A stretch of 20,579 bases of DNA from CAYRMV01 sp964425255 (lineage in GTDB: Bacteria > Bacteroidota > Bacteroidia > Flavobacteriales_D > Crocinitomicaceae), in assembly GCA_964425255.1 (NCBI GenBank), contig CAYRMV010000051.1:1-20579 (forward strand), written 5' to 3'. The position numbers were made by a program, and so were the translations under genes. The notes under the pieces are model-generated. The model did not search any database and was not told the DNA's origin. It was given only the letters and a program-made list of their open reading frames with translations. Each line of letters begins with the position of its first letter. Position 1 is the stretch's first letter. This document shows positions 8,489 through 16,958 of the stretch, piece by piece.

Positions 8489-10747
8489 TTATTCTTCTTT
8501 GGTGTCAAAAATGGAACTTTTGAAACGATTATACAAGTAAGATATGAGCAAAAGTAAAATTCCTAACGTGATAAAAATAATTGTTTTAGAAATGGTTTCC
8601 AAATGAGTAATGTCGTAGAAGAATAACTTTAATAACGTAAATCCAAACAATGAAATGGAAGTAATTCGAAGGTATTTTCGTTTTTTCCAAATACCCAAAA
8701 TAAGAAGCGTTACAGAGTATAACCCCCAAACGATACTTAAACCCAATTTGTATGTTTTACTTGAATCAAAAATCTCCATCCAATGAATAAATTCACTGCT
8801 AATCACCCAAAAAGCGACAATATGAATAATTAGATCCCAAATAATCTGTTTGTTTGCTTGGATGATTTTTTTTACAATCAAATGATAAATTGAAGAAAGT
8901 GATACACTTAGAAAAATAAAACTGATGTAGCGAATGCTGATGTAATAGGAGGAATAAGGAATAATACTTGCACTTGAATGATGTAAATAATCTTCTCTCA
9001 GCGAACTAAATGAAAATAAACTGAGTATTAAAAAAAGGAGAATAAAAAAAGTGGAAACCCCAAAAGAAACCCAACCTAGAGTTTGTATTCTCAATTTGAA
9101 AACATTCAACCAATTTAAAAAAGCAAAATAAAGTAAGGAAAAATTAATCATCCAAATTTGTTTGAAATGGTCAAAATCGGAATTCATCGTTTTCATTAGT
9201 AAATAGAAGTTGCTTTCTTTTTGTTCCCAATAAAAATTGATTTCTCTTATGATCGAAAGAAATGGAATGGAAATTAGTCCAATTGTAATCACATAATCAC
9301 TGATTTCTTTTAAGGTTTTATCTGCATGAACTTCTTTGTGTTTATAGGCCAAATATTGTATCCAAGCCAAACAAAGTATCACCCAAAAAGTGGAGATAAA
9401 AGATGCGTTTAAAAAGATTGTACGCGTTTCATCTTTGGGTTGTCCCCACATGTATATAAGTCCGAAAAAAACCAGTGCTAATAAAGGATAACTCATTCGC
9501 TCTACTGGAAAATACTTTTTCAATCGACCTATTGTAAATAAAATGACCGCTTCACCCATCCACAAAACAGTTGTCCAATTCCCTTCAAAATGAATGAAAA
9601 TACTGATGGTCAAAAATAAAATAGACAAGCCATAAGCCAACCATACCAAATTGGTTTCATTCCCCTTTTTACGTTGAAAAATCCAACCAACAAATGCGTG
9701 AATAATCATTTGAAATAAAGTAAACAACACAGCGTATTTACCTTCTGAAAGGAAACTAGATAAGGTTGAAGTTGCGAGGAAAAAAACGATTGAATTAATC
9801 AAAATGAGTACTATATCAATGATTTTAGAACTTTCTTCATGCAAATAGTTGTAAATGATAATTGCGGTGTAAAACAAGATGTAAAACAGAAAACCGAAAA
9901 CAAACGCTGTGCTTAGGTGTGTTTCCTGATTGAATTCTACAAAGACCCAAAACAGGAAAATAGTCCAAGTGAAAACCAATGCGACAAATGTGAGCGCTTT
10001 CCAATTTTTTAGGATAGAAAGAATTAAAATCCCTGAATTGATGATCAACATATAGATTAAAAGCGAAACGACATTTCCTGATCCATTGCTAAGTAAAAAT
10101 GGAATCACATAGGCGCCAACCAGACCAATGTGAGCGATCACCTGTTTGTTGTATTTGAGTGCTGCTAGAACTGTAAATAATGTGAATAGAAACATCAGTC
10201 CAAATGCAATTTGTTGTGACATCAAATGATAGTATACATAAGCGAAAAATGTAATGAAATACAAAATTGCCATCGAACCACTTAAAAGGACGGAACTGAA
10301 ATTTTCGTACGATTTTTTCAAACGGATGGCTATGCCAAGCAAGGAAAGCCCAAACAAATAGCCAAGTAAAATACGTGTGGTTGGACTAATTAGCTCTTTG
10401 TCTATGGCATATTTGGAACCAATTCCCACTCCTAAAATGGTGATGATAATTCCTATTTTACTGATTAAGTTTTCACCAATTATTCTCTCCCAATCAGATT
10501 TGACTTTTGCTTTTTGTCGTGTTTGCGCATGTTGGGTTGGTGTTTCTACTTTTGATACAATTGGTTTCGCATCAGAAACAATTGGAGTTGGGATCGATTT
10601 TTCAGAAGTTTTTTCTTCCGATTTATTTTGTTGCAACAAAACATGTGCTTTTAACTGGTCAATTTCAACTTGCAATTGCTTTTGCTTTTGAGCGAGTTGT
10701 GCAATTTGCTCGTTAATTGATTGAAATTCAGATTCATTCATATTCAT
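8489..10747 (-). CDS. DUF2339 family polytopic membrane protein
   Basis: A 752-residue protein. Residues 1-38 form a glutamine-rich coiled coil (SINEQIAQLAQKQKQLQVEI). A polar linker follows to about residue 85, then the DUF2339 signature (DWERIIGENLISKIGIIITI, with the first helix), and the rest is almost wholly hydrophobic with roughly twenty membrane segments separated by very short loops. The family is widespread in Gram-negative bacteria and has no settled function. There are no catalytic motifs I recognise. It is the upstream partner of the DUF1304 gene and follows an unknown lipoprotein gene on the same strand after 93 bases. I could not identify a promoter in that gap. Confidence 0.88.
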   Translation of the reverse strand: MNMNESEFQSINEQIAQLAQKQKQLQVEIDQLKAHVLLQQNKSEEKTSEKSIPTPIVSDAKPIVSKVETPTQHAQTRQKAKVKSDWERIIGENLISKIGIIITILGVGIGSKYAIDKELISPTTRILLGYLFGLSLLGIAIRLKKSYENFSSVLLSGSMAILYFITFFAYVYYHLMSQQIAFGLMFLFTLFTVLAALKYNKQVIAHIGLVGAYVIPFLLSNGSGNVVSLLIYMLIINSGILILSILKNWKALTFVALVFTWTIFLFWVFVEFNQETHLSTAFVFGFLFYILFYTAIIIYNYLHEESSKIIDIVLILINSIVFFLATSTLSSFLSEGKYAVLFTLFQMIIHAFVGWIFQRKKGNETNLVWLAYGLSILFLTISIFIHFEGNWTTVLWMGEAVILFTIGRLKKYFPVERMSYPLLALVFFGLIYMWGQPKDETRTIFLNASFISTFWVILCLAWIQYLAYKHKEVHADKTLKEISDYVITIGLISIPFLSIIREINFYWEQKESNFYLLMKTMNSDFDHFKQIWMINFSLLYFAFLNWLNVFKLRIQTLGWVSFGVSTFFILLFLILSLFSFSSLREDYLHHSSASIIPYSSYYISIRYISFIFLSVSLSSIYHLIVKKIIQANKQIIWDLIIHIVAFWVISSEFIHWMEIFDSSKTYKLGLSIVWGLYSVTLLILGIWKKRKYLRITSISLFGFTLLKLFFYDITHLETISKTIIFITLGILLLLISYLYNRFKSSIFDTKEE

Positions 10748-10840
10748 GGTGTGAATAATGGTTTAATCGAAGTTAATTAGAAAAATGGAATGATTAGTAA
10801 AGTTAATCTCTAAAAATCGTTAATCGAGTAAAAAAGTGAA

Positions 10841-11335
10841 TTACTCTAAGATATAAACAGAAAAGGGGTCGATTGAAATGGTAACTTGATTCAAATCAAA
10901 TTGATAAACGGGACTAAAACACACTTTTTTCTTTTTAAACAGGTTCTTTTTTTCTTTGCGTGTTTCGATTTGCATGTTAGTAATTCGATACATATTTTGT
11001 CTTAATTGTACTTCAAAATCATTATCAGCAACCAAAAAACCACCATTTGAATTGGGGTCATTCGCCAAATATTCAAAGCCGTTTAAAAGAAGTGTTGTTC
11101 CATTTTGTGTAATTCCATTGATTGAATCTTGATCCTGTGGAAAAACATACGTGAATGATTGAATCGCTGTTTGGAAATTACTTCCTTTTTCGAAGGCACG
11201 GACAAAAATGGTATCGTTTTCATTCGGATTCAAAGTGGTAAAACCAATGCTCAAACCGCCTGTGTTACACGTATACTCACGTTGACAAGAGTGTATAATG
11301 AAAGCAATAAGTAAGACAAAAAACACCTGTTTCAT
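10841..11335 (-). CDS. Hypothetical lipoprotein
   Basis: A 164-residue protein I do not recognise. It has a short signal sequence and a lipobox IHSC, with C17 as the probable lipidation site, so it should be anchored in the envelope. The mature part is mixed beta-like sequence (for example GLSIGFTTLNPNENDTIFV), with a lysine-rich turn KEKKNLFKKKK near residues 127-137 and alternating hydrophobic residues towards the C-terminus. No enzymatic motif is visible. It is transcribed divergently from the MuiA-like gene and lies upstream of the DUF2339 gene on the same strand. A small hairpin (GAGTAA/TTACTC) overlaps its stop codon region but lacks a T-run. Confidence 0.7.
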   Translation of the reverse strand: MKQVFFVLLIAFIIHSCQREYTCNTGGLSIGFTTLNPNENDTIFVRAFEKGSNFQTAIQSFTYVFPQDQDSINGITQNGTTLLLNGFEYLANDPNSNGGFLVADNDFEVQLRQNMYRITNMQIETRKEKKNLFKKKKVCFSPVYQFDLNQVTISIDPFSVYILE

Positions 11336-11403
11336 GGTGAAAATTCTATTTGGAGTAAAATTCGCATAAAAGTGGAATCAAATGACTTTAAATTTACTCA
11401 ATT

Positions 11404-11432
11404 TTGACCAAATACATGAATTTATACTTTTA
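11404..11432 (+). promoter_or_regulatory. Candidate Bacteroidota promoter for the DUF4139 gene
   Basis: TTG at 11404-11406 is followed after 18 bases by TACTTTTA at 11425-11432, which differs from the TAnnTTTG consensus only in its last base. The spacing fits the usual -33/-7 arrangement. It would leave a 5' leader of about 80 bases before the ATG at 11518. Confidence 0.4.
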
Positions 11433-11517
11433 TTGAACGAAATTTAAGAACGGATGTACTATATCGTAAATCAATCATTGAAGCAAAGCGCTTCCAGTTA
11501 AATTTAAATTGTATTGC

Positions 11518-13206
11518 ATGAAAAAGTGGATTTTTACAGGAATTATATTGTCGGTATTTTCTTGGACGAAAGCAAATGATGTAACTCCAATCAAATCAGT
11601 TATCAGCGATGTGACTGTGTACACACAAGGTGCACAAGTATTTCGCAAAGCGAATTTTTCAGTTAAACCGGGTATTTCTGAAATTATCATTGATGGTGTT
11701 TGTTCCAATATTGATGCAAAGTCGCTACAAGTGAAAGCGTTTGGAGATGTTATTATTTTAGACTCGAAATACAGTCTTTATTATCCTGAACCCAAAAAAG
11801 TTCCGATCGATCAAATTACAGAGAAGAACAAAAAAATGATTAAAGTCTTGGAAGATAGCTTGCAAATTATTTCGTATGATATGCAGGAAATTCAAGATGA
11901 AATCGATGTTTTGATCAGTTCGAAACAAATCTTGCAAAATAATGGAGCGATTAAAGGTCAAGGGAAAGTAAATGATTCGATTCAATTATTGAAAGAAGCG
12001 ATGGAATATTATAACTTGAAAATGAATGAACTAAATAAGAATTTACTCAAGTTAAACAAACGGAAACAACTGAAAATCAATAAAAAAACAGATTTAGAAA
12101 AGCGGATTCGCGATTTGAAGAACTTCCAAAATTCACAAGATCCAGATGAAGATGAGGAATTAGGGCCGATTCATCGAATTACCATTACTGTAAGCGCAAA
12201 AGAAGCTGTAAGCGGGAAATTATCATTTTCATACATTGTTCAACAAGCAGGATGGACTCCCATGTATGACATTCGAAGTGACGTGAATACAGGGAAAATT
12301 GAATTGACTTACAAAGCGCATGTTTTTCAAAATACCGGTACAGATTGGAAAGATGTTAAATTGACGATTTCGACCAATAATCCGTATCAAAATAAAACCA
12401 AGCCAGAATTGCATCCTTGGTACTTGGATTTCAATAATTACGGGTACCGACAACAAGAACAAAGAAAGGCGCAAGCTCCAGCTATTCAGCAAGGATATAA
12501 ATCGAATGCAGATATGGAAGAAATGAAAGCGCTATCGAATAATGTTTCATTTGATCAACTAGCACAAAATTCATATAATTTCACAACGGTAGTTAACAAT
12601 ATTATTTCTGCTGAATTTAGAATCGATTTGCCTTATTCTATAAAATCCAACAACGAAAAACACATGGTGTTGGTATCTAACAAAACGTTAGATGCTCGTT
12701 ATCAGTATTATGCGATTCCAAAATTGGATCAATCGGTTTATTTGGTTGCTGACATTTTCAATTTAGATGAGTTACAACTTGTACCTGCTCAGGCGAATAT
12801 CTTCTTTGATGGAACTTACATGGGGGAAACTTTTATTGATCCTTCAGCGATGCAAGATACTTTGAGTTTAAGTTTAGGAAAAGATCCAAATTTGTATGTT
12901 AAACGAACACTAGTTCAAAAAGAAAGCAAGGAACGAATTATCAATAATCAGAAGGAAAAAACCAATTTGTTTACCATTGAAGTTCGTAACAACAAATCGG
13001 TTGCTGCTACTGTGATAGTTATTGATCAAATTCCCATTACGCAAAATGCTGAAATAACGATAGAGCCCGTTTCTTTGGATAAAGCGGATCATGAATTGGC
13101 AACCGGTAAGCTAACTTGGCGTATAGAGTTAAAACCAAAAGAAAAGAAAACGATAGAATTCAAATATAAAATCCGTTACGATAAGGAGAAAAAGATTGTC
13201 ATGTAA
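11518..13206 (+). CDS. DUF4139 domain protein (mucoidy inhibitor MuiA-like)
   Basis: A 562-residue exported protein. I chose the ATG at 11518 because it starts a good signal peptide (MKKWIFTGIILSVFSWTKA); an in-frame TTG nine bases upstream would only add MYC. A DUF4140-like N-terminal domain opens with VTVYTQGAQVFRKANF. A long coiled coil (about 95-205, rich in Lys, Glu, Leu and Asn) follows, then a C-terminal DUF4139 beta-rich domain that starts around ITVSAKEAVSGKLSFSYIVQ and contains the hallmark GWTPMYDIR. The length is normal for the family. MuiA was named for reducing mucoidy in Shigella; the biochemical function is unknown. It is a single-gene transcript, with its own candidate promoter and a terminator after it. 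Confidence 0.88.
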   Translation: MKKWIFTGIILSVFSWTKANDVTPIKSVISDVTVYTQGAQVFRKANFSVKPGISEIIIDGVCSNIDAKSLQVKAFGDVIILDSKYSLYYPEPKKVPIDQITEKNKKMIKVLEDSLQIISYDMQEIQDEIDVLISSKQILQNNGAIKGQGKVNDSIQLLKEAMEYYNLKMNELNKNLLKLNKRKQLKINKKTDLEKRIRDLKNFQNSQDPDEDEELGPIHRITITVSAKEAVSGKLSFSYIVQQAGWTPMYDIRSDVNTGKIELTYKAHVFQNTGTDWKDVKLTISTNNPYQNKTKPELHPWYLDFNNYGYRQQEQRKAQAPAIQQGYKSNADMEEMKALSNNVSFDQLAQNSYNFTTVVNNIISAEFRIDLPYSIKSNNEKHMVLVSNKTLDARYQYYAIPKLDQSVYLVADIFNLDELQLVPAQANIFFDGTYMGETFIDPSAMQDTLSLSLGKDPNLYVKRTLVQKESKERIINNQKEKTNLFTIEVRNNKSVAATVIVIDQIPITQNAEITIEPVSLDKADHELATGKLTWRIELKPKEKKTIEFKYKIRYDKEKKIVM

Positions 13207-13240
13207 TTATCATCATCACAAGTTTTATGACAATACAAAG

Positions 13241-13273
13241 AGAGCTGTTCGAAAATAATCGGACAGCTTTTTT
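13241..13273 (+). terminator. Rho-independent terminator after the DUF4139 gene
   Basis: AGAGCTGTTCG pairs with CGGACAGCTTT (two G-T wobbles) around the loop AAAATAAT, followed by TTTTT. It lies in the 105-base convergent spacer between this gene and the minus-strand kinase-like gene. In the minus direction only a short CTCTTTG follows, so it is mainly a plus-strand terminator. Confidence 0.85.
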
Positions 13274-13311
13274 ATTCAATAATTTTTTTAAAAGCGATTT
13301 TATGGATTGAT

Positions 13312-14577
13312 TTATTTTTTAAACAATTTGGCACTGTCAAATGCAGGCGCAGAAAGTAATGTTGGAAATTGACAAACCAATTTTTGCAAATCTTTTTCAA
13401 TCCATTCACCATCCAATTGTTCTAATAATGCTTCTATTAACGTTGATTTTATTTCATTCTGTTTCAATAAATTAGGGATAGAAGATTGAATCGTCAATTG
13501 GATCAAATCATATTTGATAACTAAGTGAATAGTAAGTTTTTCGTTTAAATCTTTTTCAACTGAAGTTAACCAAAACAAAGAAATGCATTCGTGGGCCAAC
13601 AAGCCTGCAATAATCCCTTGTTTTACATGGATTTCGATATGATCACTCGAACAAGAGATAGAACCTTTTATCGGAAATTCATCAAACAACTGTTGCCAAG
13701 TCGTACAAATCTCATTCATGAAAGGCTGTAAGTTTAAGACAAATCTATTTTCATCAAATCGTTGAATATGATTAGCATAAGCAACTGTTTGAATGGCGTG
13801 AATACTTTCTTTTGTAGCGTATGCATAATTGGTCACGTTCGACTGTTCCATTTTAATTTTGACCAATGAACTCATCAAACTTAAATTGTTTTTTAATCGA
13901 TGTTGGAGTTCAGCAAGTAAAATTTCCGTATTTTGATTTTTTTCTTCAATAACCAATCTGTTTTTAGTTTCCTCTTCCAATACATTGTTTAATAAATCAA
14001 TTTTTTCACGATTAGATTTAACCACCAAAAAAACAAAATAGGAGGAGGCCAAAATGGAAAACAAAATGTTAAATCGGAAAATCTGATTGGCATGTGATTC
14101 AGAAATGGAATGATAATGGAATAAGGAATTGTTTGAAAATAAATTGATTGACAATAGGATAGCAACAAAAGAAAGATGAACAATTAAGTAATTTCGATCA
14201 CTTAGTGAACGAAAATCAAAAACGGTTGCAATTCCTAAAACCAGTGGGAAATAAAAGAGAAAGGTTCCAATTCGTACACCGTGATACGAATCAAAAAAGA
14301 AAATGGCAATTGAAATTGATCCAAATAAATAGGAGAGACTCCAGCGAATCCATTGTTTGTAAATAAAAATAAAATTAACTACAACAATTCCACTTAATGC
14401 TAATAAGATATACGACGAATCTTTTTCGTTCATATAAAAGTTATTTATCGCACTAAATAATAAGATACAACAAGTAAAAAAAGTAAAACCAATAGCCACT
14501 TTTTTTCTGCTTGATGTTAAGTTTATCAATTGTGTAGTAGTTTTCTCGTTCAATTTCCCTGTTTTATAGCTACTCAT
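13312..14577 (-). CDS. Membrane histidine-kinase-like protein with degenerate ATPase
   Basis: A 421-residue protein with about six membrane helices (roughly 29-46, 55-73, 80-97, 103-120, 130-147, 168-186), a coiled coil (190-222) and a HisKA_2-type dimerisation domain whose phospho-accepting histidine is kept: H226 in ELQHRLKNNLSLMSSL. The C-terminal part (about 320-395) aligns by eye with a HATPase of that family: LLAHECISLFW stands where LIVNELITNAL is expected, and EALLEQLDGEW where the late conserved helix lies. The ATP-coordinating asparagine is replaced by Leu (position 334) and no DxGxG motif exists, the matching stretch reading LTIQSSIPNL. It therefore probably cannot bind ATP in the normal way. 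Spo0B and ChpT are known phosphotransferases with this architecture, so phosphotransfer is one possibility. It sits 44 bases after the second glycosyltransferase on the same strand, likely the last gene of that operon. Confidence 0.85.
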   Translation of the reverse strand: MSSYKTGKLNEKTTTQLINLTSSRKKVAIGFTFFTCCILLFSAINNFYMNEKDSSYILLALSGIVVVNFIFIYKQWIRWSLSYLFGSISIAIFFFDSYHGVRIGTFLFYFPLVLGIATVFDFRSLSDRNYLIVHLSFVAILLSINLFSNNSLFHYHSISESHANQIFRFNILFSILASSYFVFLVVKSNREKIDLLNNVLEEETKNRLVIEEKNQNTEILLAELQHRLKNNLSLMSSLVKIKMEQSNVTNYAYATKESIHAIQTVAYANHIQRFDENRFVLNLQPFMNEICTTWQQLFDEFPIKGSISCSSDHIEIHVKQGIIAGLLAHECISLFWLTSVEKDLNEKLTIHLVIKYDLIQLTIQSSIPNLLKQNEIKSTLIEALLEQLDGEWIEKDLQKLVCQFPTLLSAPAFDSAKLFKK

Positions 14578-14621
14578 TAACGATGCAAAAGTTTAATTGG
14601 TTTGAAAAAATGGAAAAATCG

Positions 14622-15815
14622 TCAATTTTTATTCAAAATAATTTTAGTTAGCTGAAACGATATGGATTTCCAATCAAATTGAATGAAAACATAATTTTTG
14701 CCATTTTCTCCAATTTCTTTTGCAACATTTTTATTTTCAAGTAAATATATAATTTTATCAGCACAATTTTCAGGTGTGTCTTCAACGATTATGTCTTTGT
14801 TTTTACTTGCATAAAGAGCATTATTGGCGATGGTTGATGTGACACAAGGTATTCCCATGGCCATTGCTTCGAGTAATTTATTTTGAAGCCCGCTTCCTAA
14901 TCGCATTGGAGCGCAGAAAACGGATGATTGGGCATAATAAGGTTTAATATCTTCGACCCATCCCGTAATTGTTACTCGTTCAGAATGAAGTTTTTGTACT
15001 TCTGAACTGGGAGTTGCACCAGCAATGACGAGATTACAGTTAGGTATTGATTTCCAAACAAGTGGCATTATTTTTTTAACTAAATAGATGGCTGCATCCA
15101 CATTGGGCGGATAACTCATGTTTCCAGTAAATAAAATATCGATTGATTTTTCTTTTTCTTCAGTTTGAAAAAAACGTTTATCTACACCATTTGCAATCAA
15201 ATGAATTCGTTTGTGATTAGGATGTAAAATCACATCGCGATCTTGTGCAGAAATGATTGTATGGTTTTCGAAATAATCAAATATGCGACGTTCGTAATTG
15301 ATTAATCGTTGAAATTCTGAACGATATATGCCTTTGTAGAAAAATTTTGCTTGTTCATAACGTCGTTCCATGCCTTTCGATAAAGCGTCCATGTAGTCCA
15401 ACGTTTTGGGGCAATCATGGTAATCTTTTACGTATTCAGTTGTGCGAATGAGCTGTGAAAAAATAGCATCTGGTCGAATTTCATGAAGCAAATGATTAAT
15501 TTGTTTTTTTATCCAACTTTGGTAGAAATAACCAACTTGAAAAGGATTTCCATTCAACCAGCTTTTTAGTAAATTAACCGGAATGAGCCATTTTTTAAGT
15601 TGAAGTATATGAATCGTTTCACAAAAAGGTTTAAGTTCTTCTATATGTGCATCTTCAATCGATTTATCTGAAGTACAAATTAAAGTGATTTGAAAAGATT
15701 TAGACAATTCTTTGATGAGAAAATAAGCACGAAGTTTATCTCCTTTTTCCAACGGAAATGGAAATCGGGATAGTAAAACGACTAGCTTATTTTTGTTATT
15801 TTCCAAGTTGTTCAA
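14622..15815 (-). CDS. GT4-type glycosyltransferase (sugar transferase family)
   Basis: A 397-residue GT-B fold glycosyltransferase. The N-terminal half opens with LLSRFPFPLEKGDKLRAYFL, typical of the TIGR03087-like group of exopolysaccharide sugar transferases. The C-terminal half has LFTGNMSYPPNVDAAIYLV and the donor-binding region CAPMRLGSGLQNKLLEAMAM near residue 302, containing the conserved glutamate. There is no signal peptide or membrane segment, so it acts at the cytoplasmic face on lipid-linked or nucleotide-sugar substrates; neither donor nor acceptor can be told. Its start codon overlaps the end of the preceding glycosyltransferase by 20 bases, so translation is probably coupled. 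The two share the same layout (NMSYPPNVDA here, SMNWPPNVEA in the other), which suggests an old duplication or a matched pair. Confidence 0.9.
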   Translation of the reverse strand: MNNLENNKNKLVVLLSRFPFPLEKGDKLRAYFLIKELSKSFQITLICTSDKSIEDAHIEELKPFCETIHILQLKKWLIPVNLLKSWLNGNPFQVGYFYQSWIKKQINHLLHEIRPDAIFSQLIRTTEYVKDYHDCPKTLDYMDALSKGMERRYEQAKFFYKGIYRSEFQRLINYERRIFDYFENHTIISAQDRDVILHPNHKRIHLIANGVDKRFFQTEEKEKSIDILFTGNMSYPPNVDAAIYLVKKIMPLVWKSIPNCNLVIAGATPSSEVQKLHSERVTITGWVEDIKPYYAQSSVFCAPMRLGSGLQNKLLEAMAMGIPCVTSTIANNALYASKNKDIIVEDTPENCADKIIYLLENKNVAKEIGENGKNYVFIQFDWKSISFQLTKIILNKN

Positions 15816-16956
15816 TGATTAATTCGATTACTTTTTTTCTACCGAAATAGGTTTGAATGTCTTTTTTAGCTTCTAAACCAATGGATGTTGCTAATTCAAT
15901 ATTAGAAGTCAAAATTTCGATTGCTTCTTTCATTTCTTCCATGGATTCAGCTATCCATGCATTTTTCATGTGTTGAACGGGAATTCCATGAAATCCAAGA
16001 GATGTTGAAATTACTGGGATCCCTAAATTCATTGCTTCAAGGATCTTGATACGTATTCCTGAACCTGAGAAAAAAGGTGCAATTAAAATGCCGTGTTCTT
16101 TCATGAAATCCATACTTGAAGGAACTTGTCCATGAAGGTATACGTTCGGATTTGTCGTTTTTAATTGCTCACTAAACGATCCGGCCACATGAAAAGAAAT
16201 CGTATTTTTAGCTTGAACTTCAGGTAAAATCTTTTTCTCAATGATGTTGTATGCTTCCACATTGGGCGGCCAATTCATAGAACCAAGGAAGAATAAACTT
16301 GGCTTGATTGTTTGTGAATTGATTTGTGGTTTCACTGAGACAGGAATTTCGACCACATTTTCTTTTTTTATTTGATTAAAAAAATGAGCATCTTCTTTTG
16401 AGATTGCCCAAACTTGATCCATTTTTTGGACCAATTTGATTTCATCTTTTTTCAGATCTCGAGCAAGTTTTCGAAGGATTGGTTTTTTCCAAAATGAACT
16501 TGTTTCAACCTGCTGTTCCCAAAGTTTGTGTTCCACATTGTGCGCCCGTAATACGCATACAGCCTGTGAATTTTTATGTACAAGGTCTAAATAAACAGCA
16601 GCATACAAACTATCAAAAATGACAGCATCAACTCGGTTGTTTTTTAAAAATTCAATTAATTCGAATGCCAGTTGAGGAGAATAAAATCGATCTAAATTAT
16701 AGGATTTTCGATTAAAAAAAGATTTCAATGCTTTTCCGAAACGAATTTGAGTATTCACAACAACTGCTTCTGGATGAACAAGTTCCTTTCTTTTTTCATC
16801 AAATTGAAGAATCGAAAAAGGATGTTTTTGTGTGGCAATGGTAAAATATTTCACTTGATATCCTGCTTGAAGTAGGTTTACCTGAAGTTCATTCATGGCA
16901 ACGCATCCACCGTCAATCAAGGGAAAAATGGGTTTATTTGTCAAATGAAGTATCAT
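15796..16956 (-). CDS. GT4-type glycosyltransferase
   Basis: A 386-residue GT-B enzyme without membrane segments. The N-terminal acceptor domain opens with HLTNKPIFPLIDGGCVAMNE, with the usual glycine pair before the first helix. The donor domain starts at SLFFLGSMNWPPNVEAYNII, and the sugar-nucleotide site APFFSGSGIRIKILEAMNLG lies near residues 294-313, with the conserved glutamate of GT4 enzymes. The family transfers a sugar from a nucleotide donor in LPS, capsule or exopolysaccharide synthesis; the exact sugar is unknown. It follows the LPS-export permease gene with only 2 bases between stop and start and overlaps the next glycosyltransferase by 20 bases, so the three are very probably one translationally coupled operon. 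Confidence 0.9.
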   Translation of the reverse strand: MILHLTNKPIFPLIDGGCVAMNELQVNLLQAGYQVKYFTIATQKHPFSILQFDEKRKELVHPEAVVVNTQIRFGKALKSFFNRKSYNLDRFYSPQLAFELIEFLKNNRVDAVIFDSLYAAVYLDLVHKNSQAVCVLRAHNVEHKLWEQQVETSSFWKKPILRKLARDLKKDEIKLVQKMDQVWAISKEDAHFFNQIKKENVVEIPVSVKPQINSQTIKPSLFFLGSMNWPPNVEAYNIIEKKILPEVQAKNTISFHVAGSFSEQLKTTNPNVYLHGQVPSSMDFMKEHGILIAPFFSGSGIRIKILEAMNLGIPVISTSLGFHGIPVQHMKNAWIAESMEEMKEAIEILTSNIELATSIGLEAKKDIQTYFGRKKVIELIIEQLGK

Positions 16957-16958
16957 CC

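Noticed and set aside
10377..10716. Plus-strand frames inside the DUF2339 gene
   Set aside because: Cysteine- and phenylalanine-rich antisense shadows of the coiled coil and first helices; two overlapping frames, neither with a recognisable motif.
10827..10847. Terminator between the lipoprotein and DUF2339 genes
   Set aside because: The GAGTAA/TTACTC stem is only 6 base pairs and no T-run follows on the minus strand.
11509..11517. TTG start three codons upstream for the DUF4139 protein
   Set aside because: The ATG at 11518 gives a clean signal peptide; the extra residues MYC would precede it without purpose.
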